Virus record (IMG/VR): IMGVR_UViG_3300046507_000077
Span: 1 to 41,488 of that record
Direction: 5' to 3' (one strand)
From: a virus
Length of the DNA: 41,488 nucleotides
In this document: positions 1-6,618 of the stretch, piece by piece
How the letters are laid out: every line of letters starts with the position of its first letter
How positions within the stretch are numbered: position 1 is the first letter of the stretch
Notes under the pieces: generated by a model
What the model was told of the DNA's origin: nothing
Database searches by the model: none
Seen by the model: the letters and a program-made list of their open reading frames with translations, nothing else
Program-made: the position numbers and the translations under genes

Positions 1-1739
1 GTGATGTTCCCGAAGACGCTCGTCAGGGTGTCCGTGAAGACGCTCTTGCCGTTGGCACCCTTCCCCCAGAAAACGGCAAAGCACTGTTCCGACGTATTGC
101 CCGTGATCCCGTAGCCCGTGAGTCGTTGCATGTAGCCCACGAGATCCGCGTTGCCCGGGAAAATCTCCGTAAGGAACTGTTCCCAGCGCGGGCACAGCGC
201 GTCAGGGTCGTACTCAATGGGCAGCGACACCGTGAGCATGTCGTTCTTGTCGTGGTCGCGCAGCATGCCGGTCCGAAGGTCAACCACGCCGTTGCGGAAG
301 CTCAGAAGGTGCGGAGCCGCGTCGAACTCGTCCGCGTTGACGTACACGCTGGGGACGCTGCGAAGCTCAGTCATGAGAGCGTCAATGCGCGTCGTCATGG
401 TGAACCCGCGTGCTTCCTGAGCGTTGCCCGCCAACACGAGTGCAGCGCCCATGCGGTGAATCTCTTGACGAACCTTGTGCTCCGATCGCTCCCAGGTGAC
501 GCCGTTCCACACGTGGAAGCCGAGACCGGGCGCGTACTTGATCCGTCCGTCAGACCACGCAACAAGAGCGTGCGCGTTCATTGCGTCGCTCTCGCCGTAC
601 GTGCGGACAAGGTCAGCGAGGATATCGGCAGCGTCGCGCCCCTGATCGTCGGACACCGTGACAGCACCGGTCCGCTTCGTCATCACGGCCTTGCGCTGGG
701 CAGCCTCAGCAACGGCACGGTCCACCACCGGACGAGCCGACTTCACAGCGCCATGCATGAGCCCCGGGAAGTTGTCGCCGGTCGTCTCACGCCACTTCGT
801 CAGGTCCGTCTTCGGTCCCAGGTTGGGAAGCGGAAGCCCGTAAACCTCAATCCCGAACGGCTTGAGACCTTCGGCAAGCGCACGGTTGAAGCGCTGCCCG
901 GCTTCGTCGTTGTCTCCGGCGGCAATGACCTGGGAACCCGCAAGGCCGGCGGCAAGCTCAGCGAGAAGTTCCGGGTTGCCCGCAAGGGACGCGCCACGGA
1001 TGCATACCGCGTCGTACCCGACCGCAACCGCTGTGAGCCCGTCTCCGGGTCCCTCAGACACGATCGTCACGGAGTACCCGCCGGAGCCCCTGAACACGCC
1101 GTACTGACCCCAGCGGAGCCCTTCCGGGTTGCTCAGGGACAGCCACCGTCCGGGACAGTGACCGGTCAGGTCTCGCCCCTGCAAGCCCCGGGTGACCCCA
1201 GCGAAGTCGTTGAGCGGCACCGTGAGCCGGGGGAACTGACGGAAGCCACGGGAACGGTAGTTGCGGGCTCGTCCTTCGCTGTCCGTGTAGTCGAGACCGG
1301 GAACGCGCACAGCGTCACCGTCCACACCGAGCATGAGTTCCGCTGCTGTCTCTACGTCAAGCCCGAAGCGGTCAGCAACGTACAGGCGCGCTTGTGAGTC
1401 AACTTCGCTGTCACCGAAGCGGAAACGCTCGTTCGTCGCGTCAACGTACATAGCGAGTTGTGCGGTCAGTGCGGTACCCACGAGCGCGGGCTTCTCCTTC
1501 GGGACCGTGAGACCGTCGCCGGTCGCGTTGAAGAGGTCATTCCAGTTCAGTCGGGCGGCAAGGCGAACCTTGTTCGTGTCGCAACCCGCGCGGCAGGTGA
1601 GCCGAACCTTGAGATCGTCACCGCGCCAAACCCGAAGGGACGGACGGGAGTCCTTGTGTGCTGGGCACTTCGCGAGATACCCGCCGTCCGCCTCTTCGGT
1701 CACGTCCCCGAACCGTGCAAGCACGTCTTTGAAGTCCAC
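1..1739 (-). CDS. Primase-helicase, N-terminal part (runs off the left edge)
   Basis: Replicative primase fused to an SF3/P4-like helicase, making primers and unwinding phage DNA. The visible 579 residues hold a CHC2-like zinc ribbon (C25, H28, C49, C53), a TOPRIM core (SEGPGD, later GDNDEAG, about residues 220-290) and, at the edge, the helicase Walker A GKGANGKS (559-566). The GTG start at 1739 follows AGAGGG with six bases between. The next codons must lie outside the window. The fragment at 40879-41488 has the following helicase motifs in the same family and orientation, so the two are almost certainly one gene cut by the linearisation point. A copy of the early-promoter-like motif lies 34 bases upstream, over the stop of the HNH gene. 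Confidence 0.9.
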   Translation of the reverse strand, partial: MDFKDVLARFGDVTEEADGGYLAKCPAHKDSRPSLRVWRGDDLKVRLTCRAGCDTNKVRLAARLNWNDLFNATGDGLTVPKEKPALVGTALTAQLAMYVDATNERFRFGDSEVDSQARLYVADRFGLDVETAAELMLGVDGDAVRVPGLDYTDSEGRARNYRSRGFRQFPRLTVPLNDFAGVTRGLQGRDLTGHCPGRWLSLSNPEGLRWGQYGVFRGSGGYSVTIVSEGPGDGLTAVAVGYDAVCIRGASLAGNPELLAELAAGLAGSQVIAAGDNDEAGQRFNRALAEGLKPFGIEVYGLPLPNLGPKTDLTKWRETTGDNFPGLMHGAVKSARPVVDRAVAEAAQRKAVMTKRTGAVTVSDDQGRDAADILADLVRTYGESDAMNAHALVAWSDGRIKYAPGLGFHVWNGVTWERSEHKVRQEIHRMGAALVLAGNAQEARGFTMTTRIDALMTELRSVPSVYVNADEFDAAPHLLSFRNGVVDLRTGMLRDHDKNDMLTVSLPIEYDPDALCPRWEQFLTEIFPGNADLVGYMQRLTGYGITGNTSEQCFAVFWGKGANGKSVFTDTLTSVFGNI

Positions 1740-1772
1740 GGGCCACCCTCTTTCTTCCGGTTGCCCGTGCTT

Positions 1773-1788
1773 GATCGGAGGGGATTCC
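1773..1788 (-). promoter_or_regulatory. Early-promoter-like motif copy a
   Basis: The minus strand reads GGAATCCCCTCCGATC, one base off the GGGAATCCCCTYCGCTC consensus in its tail. It ends on the stop region of the HNH gene and is 34 bases from the primase-helicase GTG. Confidence 0.55.
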
Positions 1789-2204
1789 TACACTGCCGGT
1801 CCGAAGGTCTCCGCCCACTCCGCAAGCGTCTTCGCGCCCTTGCTCAAGTTGCAGCCGGCGCACGCGGGGAGCATGTTGGAAGCCTTGTCGGCACCCCCCT
1901 TGCTCAGCGGGTGGACGTGGTCCATGTGGGTTGCGCGCTTGTCGCAGTAGGCGCAGCGGTAGCCCCAACGGCGCATGATCTCTGTACGGCTGTACTTCTC
2001 GTGTTCAACGCCGTACTCAGCCGCGCGCTTCTTGTGGGTCAGCTCGTGCCGCTTGTCCGGCGGAAGCTTCGCGTAATACTGCTTCCGGTGGTCCGCTGCC
2101 CGCTTCCGGCGACACGTTGAGCACGACGAAGACGGACGCTTAGCCTTCCCGGCAAGGAACTGCTCAGCGGGCTTCGCTCGTCCGCAGTGCCGACACACCT
2201 TCAC
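1788..2204 (-). CDS. HNH endonuclease
   Basis: Protein of 138 residues with an N-terminal zinc knuckle (CRHCGRAKP followed by CSTC) and a C-terminal HNH core: CAYC, then MDHVHPLSKGG and CAGCNLSKG. This is the common free-standing HNH fold, which nicks or cuts double-stranded DNA and may be a homing enzyme or a recombination or packaging aid. The chosen GTG overlaps the TGA of the preceding gene (GTGA), the coupling used at many junctions here. A TTG at 2222 would add six residues. It lies between two small unknown genes and the primase-helicase, so replication or recombination is as likely as mobility. Confidence 0.85.
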   Translation of the reverse strand: MKVCRHCGRAKPAEQFLAGKAKRPSSSCSTCRRKRAADHRKQYYAKLPPDKRHELTHKKRAAEYGVEHEKYSRTEIMRRWGYRCAYCDKRATHMDHVHPLSKGGADKASNMLPACAGCNLSKGAKTLAEWAETFGPAV

Positions 2205-2434
2205 GACTTGACCCACTCCCAATCGTTCCCGCGCCGAATCTGCCGGAGCACCTGAACGGGCTCGTCCACGGGGAAGCCGACGAAGTCAGTGAGCTTCGCG
2301 CGCACGTTGCCACGGACGTACTCCCGAACTTCCGGGCTGTCGTCCCAAAGCTCTTCGGCCACCATTTCCCGCATGGCTGCCCGCTGCCCGTCAGGGGTCT
2401 TCACCTCACAGACGACAAGCACGTTGCCCCACAT
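2201..2434 (-). CDS. Hypothetical protein, 77 aa
   Basis: I do not recognise this protein. It is acidic in the middle (EELWDDSPEVREYV) and ends in a basic tryptophan-rich tail (NDWEWVKS). The ATG at 2434 is two bases after the stop of the upstream gene (TGACATG), and its own stop overlaps the HNH start, so it is the middle gene of a coupled trio. An ATG or GTG further upstream would overlap the neighbour and is less likely. Confidence 0.65.
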   Translation of the reverse strand: MWGNVLVVCEVKTPDGQRAAMREMVAEELWDDSPEVREYVRGNVRAKLTDFVGFPVDEPVQVLRQIRRGNDWEWVKS

Positions 2435-2435
2435 G

Positions 2436-2618
2436 TCAGCCCCACCACACAACGGACGTGCCCCGGGTGATAGCAGTGGTGAGCGCGTCGGCGTAGCGCG
2501 CCCAATCCTTCCGATCGGTTGCGCCGGCCTTGAGGTACACGGTGTCTCCGTGGCTCAGCGCTCGTACATCCCCCAGGGCCGGAGCCGCGTCGGGACCAAT
2601 GAACATGCCGGTTTGCAT
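2436..2618 (-). CDS. Hypothetical protein, 60 aa
   Basis: Small protein with no recognised domain, carrying HGDTVYLKAGATD and a tryptophan-rich end (VVWWG). The ATG at 2618 lies directly behind a repressor-operator-like palindrome whose right arm, AGAGTAGG on the minus strand, would also serve as the ribosome binding site. A repressor on the palindrome would therefore cover both the start of the gene and any promoter there. A start at 2606 (MFIGPD) is the alternative. Confidence 0.6.
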   Translation of the reverse strand: MQTGMFIGPDAAPALGDVRALSHGDTVYLKAGATDRKDWARYADALTTAITRGTSVVWWG

Positions 2619-2622
2619 GTTG

Positions 2623-2640
2623 CCTACTCTCAAGAGTGGG
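2623..2640. promoter_or_regulatory. Operator-like palindrome 1
   Basis: CCTACTCTCAAGAGTGGG: 8-base arms around a 2-base centre with one arm mismatch. It lies between the terminator at 2653-2690 and the gene starting at 2618. Confidence 0.7.
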
Positions 2641-2652
2641 TTGGAACGACAA

Positions 2653-2690
2653 AGGGCCGGACAGCACCCGTGTGAGTACCGTCCGGCCCT
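2653..2690 (-). terminator. Hairpin terminator
   Basis: AGGGCCGGAC pairs perfectly with GTCCGGCCCT over a loop of 18 bases, followed on the minus strand by TTTG. It lies just downstream of the 97-aa gene. Confidence 0.7.
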
Positions 2691-2698
2691 AGTCGCGC

Positions 2699-2992
2699 CT
2701 AGCTGTCTTCGTCCTGTTCGCCCGTGACGTTCGAGCGCAGAAGTCGCGCATGAGTTGCCGCTACGTGTTCAGCCCGTAGTGTCTTGCGCGGTTTCTCCGA
2801 ACGGCTGTCTGTGCCGGTCGGCTGCACCTTGAGCATGGGGAACTTGCGCCCCTTGACGAGTACGAAGTACGTGCGCCGAACAATCGCGTCCGACGCGCGC
2901 ACTCCGTTCCCTTGTCGTGAGGGGTAGTTGACGAGATCACCCGGGTACAGGGGCTCTCCGGCGTAGTCAGTGACCACGCCGCGCTTACCCAT
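2699..2992 (-). CDS. Hypothetical protein, 97 aa
   Basis: A basic protein that opens with [19 protein letters not shown] and continues with a beta-rich stretch (LVNYPSRQGNG, TYFVLVKGRKFPMLKVQP), which suggests an SH3-like barrel. No family is recognised. The ATG sits inside the last codons of the 58-aa gene upstream (ATGGGTAA overlap), so its translation is coupled to that gene and through it to the RDF. A strong hairpin follows the stop, so this is the last gene of the RDF operon. Confidence 0.7.
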   Translation of the reverse strand: MGKRGVVTDYAGEPLYPGDLVNYPSRQGNGVRASDAIVRRTYFVLVKGRKFPMLKVQPTGTDSRSEKPRKTLRAEHVAATHARLLRSNVTGEQDEDS

Positions 2993-3161
2993 ACTCAGGA
3001 TCTCCGGTCTCTTCGAACACGCCGAAGCGAACGCGTCGCTCGTGGATCACGGCTGCCCGCGCTTCCGGCGGGAACGTCCACAGCGGAGCCCGAACGGTCT
3101 CGTCTTCGGCGTTCTTGAGTGCCCGTGTCCAGTCGTACGGAGCCGACGCGTCAAGCTTCAC
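2985..3161 (-). CDS. Small coupled protein of 58 aa in the RDF operon
   Basis: Short ORF of 58 residues ([15 protein letters not shown] at the start, ending ETGDPEYG) that exactly fills the gap between the RDF gene and the 97-aa gene. Its GTG overlaps the RDF stop (GTGA) and its TAA overlaps the next ATG by eight bases. Codons favour G or C at the third position like the neighbours, and the product is acidic with no membrane segment. No function can be assigned, but the packing is strong evidence that it is translated. Confidence 0.7.
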   Translation of the reverse strand: MKLDASAPYDWTRALKNAEDETVRAPLWTFPPEARAAVIHERRVRFGVFEETGDPEYG

Positions 3162-3898
3162 CGCTCGTCGGCAATCGCGTCGTTGTACGACTTCTTGACG
3201 CGGATCACGGGCTTGATGTACGAGACCGGCGTACCGCGCTTCGGACCCTTCTTGATCACGAAGTCAACCGGCTCAAGCTCAAGCTCAGCGAGCACCGGGC
3301 CACCCTGACCAACGCGGGCAAGCGCGTCTTCCGACTCGTGCAGCACGGCAAGGAGCGTCCACGCGCCGGTCTGAAACTTGAACTCCCCAAGCTCCGGGTC
3401 GTCGGCAAGCTTGAAGGTGACCGTGATGGACGGACCGGGACCGTCGTCGTCCTTCGCTGCCTGCTTCCGCTCAGCGAACAGGGACGGGCAGCCACACGGA
3501 GACCCAACAAGCTTCTCGTCCTTCGGGTGGCTGACGAAGTTGAAGCCGTCACAGTGGTGCTTGAGCTTGCCGTTGATCCACTGCTTCATGTCCCAGTGGA
3601 TGCCGTCAGCCTCAAGGATGACGGGAATCTTCGTCGCGCTCGTGAACACGTCAATGAAGTTCTCTGACGTGCTCTCTTCGTCCTCAACGGGAGTGCCCCC
3701 GAAGAGCTGAGCGACCGCGTCGGCAACGTGCTTCTCACCGGTGCTGAAACGCCACTCCGAGAGCGCAACGCCAACGGTCTTGCCCTGTTCGTTCACCTCA
3801 GACGTACCGGAGTGCAGCCGGCCAACGGAGTCGTCGGAATAGGTCTTCCGCTCCTTCGGCTTGTTCTCTTCGTCGCCTGCCCAAATGCTCTTGCCCAT
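3158..3898 (-). CDS. Recombination directionality factor, phiC31 gp3-like
   Basis: A 246-residue protein that I recognise as a phiC31 gp3 homologue from its start ([15 protein letters not shown]), the VGRLHSG and EWRFSTGE stretches, and the C-terminal [30 protein letters not shown] and YIKPVIRV blocks. In phiC31 this protein binds the serine integrase and switches it from attP x attB integration to attL x attR excision. Its length is close to that of gp3. It probably partners the integrase at 27941-29716, about 24 kb away, as in phiC31-type phages where the two are unlinked. The ATG at 3898 has GGGAG as its Shine-Dalgarno, which is buried in a short hairpin. Confidence 0.85.
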   Translation of the reverse strand: MGKSIWAGDEENKPKERKTYSDDSVGRLHSGTSEVNEQGKTVGVALSEWRFSTGEKHVADAVAQLFGGTPVEDEESTSENFIDVFTSATKIPVILEADGIHWDMKQWINGKLKHHCDGFNFVSHPKDEKLVGSPCGCPSLFAERKQAAKDDDGPGPSITVTFKLADDPELGEFKFQTGAWTLLAVLHESEDALARVGQGGPVLAELELEPVDFVIKKGPKRGTPVSYIKPVIRVKKSYNDAIADER

Positions 3899-3906
3899 GC
3901 GGTTTC

Positions 3907-3988
3907 TCCCACGTTGTGGGAACGGCGGAAGGGGTCAGGTCGTGTCCACGCACCCGAAGGTGTCTGCCGACCGTCCAGCCTTCCGCCG
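3907..3988 (-). promoter_or_regulatory. Structured leader of the RDF gene
   Basis: TCCCAC-GTT-GTGGGA at 3907-3921 is a 6-bp hairpin whose minus-strand copy pairs the GGGA of the RDF ribosome binding site. Upstream, CGGCGGAAGG (3923-3932) pairs perfectly with CCTTCCGCCG (3979-3988). Confidence 0.5.
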
Positions 3989-4014
3989 CTCCGTTGCTCT
4001 CTGCATGGGCGCTA

Positions 4015-4033
4015 GAGCGTGAGGGATTCTCAC
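4015..4033 (-). promoter_or_regulatory. Early-promoter-like motif copy b
   Basis: The minus strand reads GTGAGAATCCCTCACGCTC, a looser copy, 117 bases upstream of the RDF start. It is followed by a GCTCT...AGAGC hairpin (arms 3996-4000 and 4014-4018). Confidence 0.5.
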
Positions 4034-4052
4034 CGGGCTACGGACGCACGAA

Positions 4053-4091
4053 AGCCCCCCTGCCCGACCACGAAGGCCAGACAAGGGGGCT
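4053..4091 (-). terminator. Hairpin terminator
   Basis: AGCCCCCCTG pairs with CAAGGGGGCT (one mismatch), followed by TTTCG on the minus strand. It lies five bases beyond the RNA ligase stop. Confidence 0.7.
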
Positions 4092-4095
4092 CGTC

Positions 4096-4719
4096 TTACG
4101 CGGTCTCCCACTTCCCCGCGTCGTTGTTGTCAAGGGTCACCTTGAACACCTGCCGCGTCTGTGAGTGCCATACACAGATACCTTCCGGGTTCATGAAGCC
4201 GGGGGCAGCGACGGAACCACTGAGCTTGAGCTTCGCAAGCGCCACCCGAATACGCGTCTCACTGAACTCACCGTGATAGAGCACCGGCGCCGGCTCAAGG
4301 ATCGCGCTGCCGAGACGAACGTTCACGTCCTTGTGTCGGTCCGTGTTGAACAGGGAGAAGCGACGGTCAGTCAGGCCGTACCCGCGCTGAATGCCGGAGC
4401 CCCACCACTCACCGAAGTGCACACCGGTGCCCAGCGCACGAACGAGCCCTTCCGCGTTCTCGTACACCCAACCGGCAAAGCCGAAGTTGTCCTTGCCCTT
4501 GCCGGGTGTGATGACGCGCGACCGGGACTGAGCGGTGAGGACGTACCGGGTCCCGTCAACGGCCACGCTGTACGAGTCGGGCGGGAAGTCCCAATGGGTG
4601 TCATGCGTGACGGTACTGATGTGGATTGCCGCGTTGGTCCCGTCAAGCTTCTCCGTGACGACGACCGTGCGGAACAGGCGCGGAGTCTTCGGCCATGCGG
4701 TGAACTCGTGTGTGGTCAT
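4096..4719 (-). CDS. RNA ligase, T4 Rnl2-like family
   Basis: A 207-residue nucleotidyltransferase. Motif I is EKLDGTN with the adenylated lysine at K24. HFGEWWG fits motif III, PEGICVW motif IV, and VFKVT near the C-terminus motif V. Such enzymes reseal nicked RNA using ATP. In T4 the tRNA ligase repairs host-cleaved tRNA, and this phage carries its own tRNA. The ATG at 4719 is ten bases from a motif copy, with GGTAAGGG as ribosome binding site, so the leader is very short. A repair role is inference; general RNA end-joining is possible. Confidence 0.8.
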   Translation of the reverse strand: MTTHEFTAWPKTPRLFRTVVVTEKLDGTNAAIHISTVTHDTHWDFPPDSYSVAVDGTRYVLTAQSRSRVITPGKGKDNFGFAGWVYENAEGLVRALGTGVHFGEWWGSGIQRGYGLTDRRFSLFNTDRHKDVNVRLGSAILEPAPVLYHGEFSETRIRVALAKLKLSGSVAAPGFMNPEGICVWHSQTRQVFKVTLDNNDAGKWETA

Positions 4720-4728
4720 GCCCTTACC

Positions 4729-4748
4729 GGAGCGAAGGGGATTCCGAC
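4729..4748 (-). promoter_or_regulatory. Early-promoter-like motif copy c
   Basis: The minus strand reads GTCGGAATCCCCTTCGCTCC. It ends only ten bases before the RNA ligase ATG, so if transcription starts at or just after the motif the leader is about 10-15 nt. The same spacing and GCTCCGGTAMGGG context occur at copy j. Confidence 0.65.
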
Positions 4749-4762
4749 CCCGGACGCACGAA

Positions 4763-4800
4763 AGCCCCTCAGCGTCCCGTGAGTGGGTCACTGAGGGGCT
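4763..4800 (-). terminator. Hairpin terminator
   Basis: AGCCCCTCAG pairs perfectly with CTGAGGGGCT, followed by TTTCG on the minus strand, after the small membrane protein gene. Confidence 0.7.
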
Positions 4801-4815
4801 AACGCTGGGGCGGAG

Positions 4816-5037
4816 CTAGTTGGACTTGTTCGACCGCACCGGAGCCGTCAGAAGCCCCGCTATGGCCACGAGAAGCCACGCCTCACCGAAGCCGATTGCC
4901 GGTACCGCCGGCCGCACGCTGTGCCACACACCGAAGAGGAGCATGACCAGCCACGGCACGAACATGATCAGCGCGGCAATGAGCACGAGCGCGCCCACGA
5001 GACCGGCAGCGTCCGCCGCAGTGTTCCGCTTCGCCAT
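4816..5037 (-). CDS. Small membrane protein, two transmembrane segments
   Basis: A 73-residue protein with a basic start (MAKRNTAADAAG) and two hydrophobic stretches: VGALVLIAALIMFVPWLVML at about 13-35, and EAWLLVAIAGLLTA at about 51-65. A short basic tail follows (RSNKSN). Both ends are predicted inside. The ATG at 5037 follows AAGGAACC, and motif copy d is 34 bases upstream, so it is its own early unit. Its role is unknown; small early membrane proteins of temperate phages can act in superinfection exclusion. Confidence 0.65.
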   Translation of the reverse strand: MAKRNTAADAAGLVGALVLIAALIMFVPWLVMLLFGVWHSVRPAVPAIGFGEAWLLVAIAGLLTAPVRSNKSN

Positions 5038-5070
5038 TGTCTTGGTTCCTTCCGTTGGGGTCAGTGCGAC

Positions 5071-5090
5071 TTGAGCGGAGGGGATTCCCT
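5071..5090 (-). promoter_or_regulatory. Early-promoter-like motif copy d
   Basis: The minus strand reads AGGGAATCCCCTCCGCTCAA, a full match to the consensus, 34 bases upstream of the membrane protein ATG. Confidence 0.7.
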
Positions 5091-5151
5091 CAGCCCCCGC
5101 ACGAGCCGCACAGCCCCGGCTTCTGAGGGTTGCAAAGACAGTTCGGACCAC

Positions 5152-5346
5152 TCACGCGCGGGCTTGCTCCTTGTCCCCCAAGAGGGCATTCAGCTTCGTG
5201 TGGACAGCGGCAAGCTTCGGCAAGTCAATGCCCAGCTCACGCGCCGTGTTGACCGCGTCGGCACACTCGTTGATCACGTCAACGACTTCGTCAGACTTCA
5301 TGTGAAGACTGAACTCGTGCATTCGGCTCGTGTGCGTAGCGAGCAT
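5152..5346 (-). CDS. Hypothetical protein, 64 aa
   Basis: A mostly helical protein (DEVVDVINECADAVNTAREL, then KLAAVHTKLNALLGDKEQ) with no recognised domain. The ATG at 5346 is two bases after the nuclease stop and has GGAGGGG upstream, so the two genes form one operon behind motif copy e. The pattern of spaced leucines and alanines suggests a small helical hairpin or dimer, possibly a partner of the nuclease. An ATG at 5322 (MHEFSLHMKS) is a weaker alternative. Confidence 0.65.
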   Translation of the reverse strand: MLATHTSRMHEFSLHMKSDEVVDVINECADAVNTARELGIDLPKLAAVHTKLNALLGDKEQARA

Positions 5347-5349
5347 GGG

Positions 5350-6189
5350 TCAGCCCCTCCGCTGAGTGCCGGTCACGAGCTTGCTCTTGCTGGACGCAAT
5401 GGGCTTGAGGACAACGCGACGGCTCATGTCCCGGTCCCAATCGAACGTGCCACGGAGACGAAGGAACTGAGCGAACACGTCGTCATCAATCACGACCGGC
5501 TTGAAAGCCCACTGAGTGTCAGTGATGTGCAGCACGGCAGCACCGTCGAACTCAGGCATGGGAGTTCGGTTGCCGTCAGCGTCGATCATGAAGTCAGCGT
5601 TGGCGTATGCAGCCATCTGCAAGGCCACGTCCGGGTAAGTCGCCTTGCTGGTCTTCCAGTCACCCATGATCAGATGACGGGTGCCGGACCGGTCCGGAGT
5701 CGGGTTGCCGTTGTCGTCAAGCCACACGTACATGACCACGTCGAAAGAGCCGGCGTACTCGTGCGTGTCGCTCCAAGCAACGTCTTCCGCGCGGACAAGC
5801 TCCGGGTTCACGGCTGCCAGGAACTCAAGGAAGTGCTTCTTGTAGGGCTCAAGGTCCGGGTGGACGCTGTACACGGTCTCGCCGCGAATCAGGCGCTCAA
5901 ACAGGTCGTGAGCGTTGCTGCCAACGTCCGCGCGAACCTTCGTGTACCGCCGGGCAGCGCCCCGGAGATAGTCAACGGCTCCGTCCCGGTCGCGTGCAGC
6001 CATCTGCGCCACGAAGTCAATGGAGTCAACCGCAAGCTCAGCGGTCATGCGCGCGTTCCACGGACCCAAGAAGTTCTGCTTCGGAAGCATCCCGATCACG
6101 CTCGTCACGCCCGGGTACACGTTGTCCGGAGTGGCCGTGTTCAGGTAGAAGCGACTTCCGCCCCTGTAGATAGTGCGGATCTTGCTCAT
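5350..6189 (-). CDS. RecB/Cas4-like PD-(D/E)XK nuclease
   Basis: A 279-residue protein with the ordered signature of the RecB-type exonuclease family: GSNAHDLFE (motif with conserved H, about 90), EYAGSFDVV (catalytic D, about 146), LIMGDWKTSK (D-x-K, about 176) and the ALQMAAYA helix with the Q-x3-Y-like motif. Such phage nucleases process DNA ends in recombination or replication. The gene precedes a 64-aa gene and follows motif copy e and one copy of the duplicated 89-bp element. The ATG at 6189 has GGAAGGGG upstream. Length and motif order are complete. Confidence 0.8.
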   Translation of the reverse strand: MSKIRTIYRGGSRFYLNTATPDNVYPGVTSVIGMLPKQNFLGPWNARMTAELAVDSIDFVAQMAARDRDGAVDYLRGAARRYTKVRADVGSNAHDLFERLIRGETVYSVHPDLEPYKKHFLEFLAAVNPELVRAEDVAWSDTHEYAGSFDVVMYVWLDDNGNPTPDRSGTRHLIMGDWKTSKATYPDVALQMAAYANADFMIDADGNRTPMPEFDGAAVLHITDTQWAFKPVVIDDDVFAQFLRLRGTFDWDRDMSRRVVLKPIASSKSKLVTGTQRRG

Positions 6190-6203
6190 GGTGCCCCTTC
6201 CGG

Positions 6204-6236
6204 GCTCAAGGAATGTTTCTGCACTAGTCCTTGAGC
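6204..6236 (-). promoter_or_regulatory. Leader hairpin of the nuclease operon
   Basis: GCTCAAGGA pairs perfectly with TCCTTGAGC (loop of 15). Its 5' arm on the transcript is the last part of motif copy e. Confidence 0.5.
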
Positions 6237-6250
6237 GAAGGGGCTTCTCA
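6231..6250 (-). promoter_or_regulatory. Early-promoter-like motif copy e
   Basis: The minus strand reads TGAGAAGCCCCTTCGCTCAA, with one core change (AGCCCC for ATCCCC), 42 bases from the nuclease ATG. Confidence 0.55.
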
Positions 6251-6256
6251 GCGGAA

Positions 6257-6345
6257 TGCAGATGTGCACGTTTGCATTGCCGCTGGGTTTAGCTTATGGA
6301 TCTCTATTGCTGTATCTGACTGACCTACAAATCTGCACTACTGCA
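6257..6345 (-). promoter_or_regulatory. Duplicated 89-bp element, copy 1
   Basis: It aligns without gaps to 27708-27796, with about 56 of 89 positions identical. It holds an AT-richer core (GGTTTA, CTTATG, TCTAT) flanked by TGCA-containing repeats that face each other (GTTTGCA on the left; TACAAATCTGCACTA on the right). The minus strand shows TTGTAG, 16 bases, AATAGA, a plausible host-type promoter. It sits between a terminator and motif copy e. Confidence 0.55.
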
Positions 6346-6350
6346 CGACT

Positions 6351-6390
6351 GAGCCCCCGTACCCTTCCGCTGTGGAAGAGCCGGGGGCTC
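6351..6390 (-). terminator. Hairpin terminator
   Basis: GAGCCCCCG pairs with CGGGGGCTC over a second inner stem (CTTCC/GGAAG). There is no clear T-run. It ends the repressor-like/zinc protein operon. Confidence 0.6.
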
Positions 6391-6405
6391 GTGGTCGCGC
6401 TGTGG

Positions 6406-6618
6406 TCAGCTCTCGCGAAGCTTTCGGATGATCTCGCCACTCGTCCATGACGGTCCGCCGGGCAAGCCCAGGGAGTTACGGCAGTAGCCACACGAAGGCT
6501 CACCGTCCCCTACACGGCGCGTAGCCACCGGGGACCCACACCGAGTCTGGAGACCGTCCTTCGGCGCAGCGTGTGACTCGTCGTCGGCTTCGATCGCCAC
6601 GAGCACGTACCCGCTCAC
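6406..6618 (-). CDS. Small zinc-ribbon protein, 70 aa
   Basis: A 70-residue protein whose GTG overlaps the stop of the repressor-like gene (GTGA). It has TRCGSPVATR followed by SCGYCRN, so one lone and two paired cysteines can bind zinc together with another ligand. This module recurs at the N-terminus of the 507-aa protein and in the 53-aa protein at 29930, and similar short ribbons are common in Streptomyces phages. The C-terminal GEIIRKLRES could be a short recognition helix. Function is unknown; co-translation with the repressor candidate suggests a regulatory role. Confidence 0.65.
   Translation of the reverse strand: MSGYVLVAIEADDESHAAPKDGLQTRCGSPVATRRVGDGEPSCGYCRNSLGLPGGPSWTSGEIIRKLRES

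Noticed and set aside
126-1397. Long plus-strand ORF of 423 aa, and similar large plus-strand ORFs at 4921, 9474, 12642, 27914 and 36173
   Set aside because: Each lies opposite a well-supported minus-strand gene, has arginine-, valine- and histidine-rich translation without domains, and is a GC-rich shadow frame.
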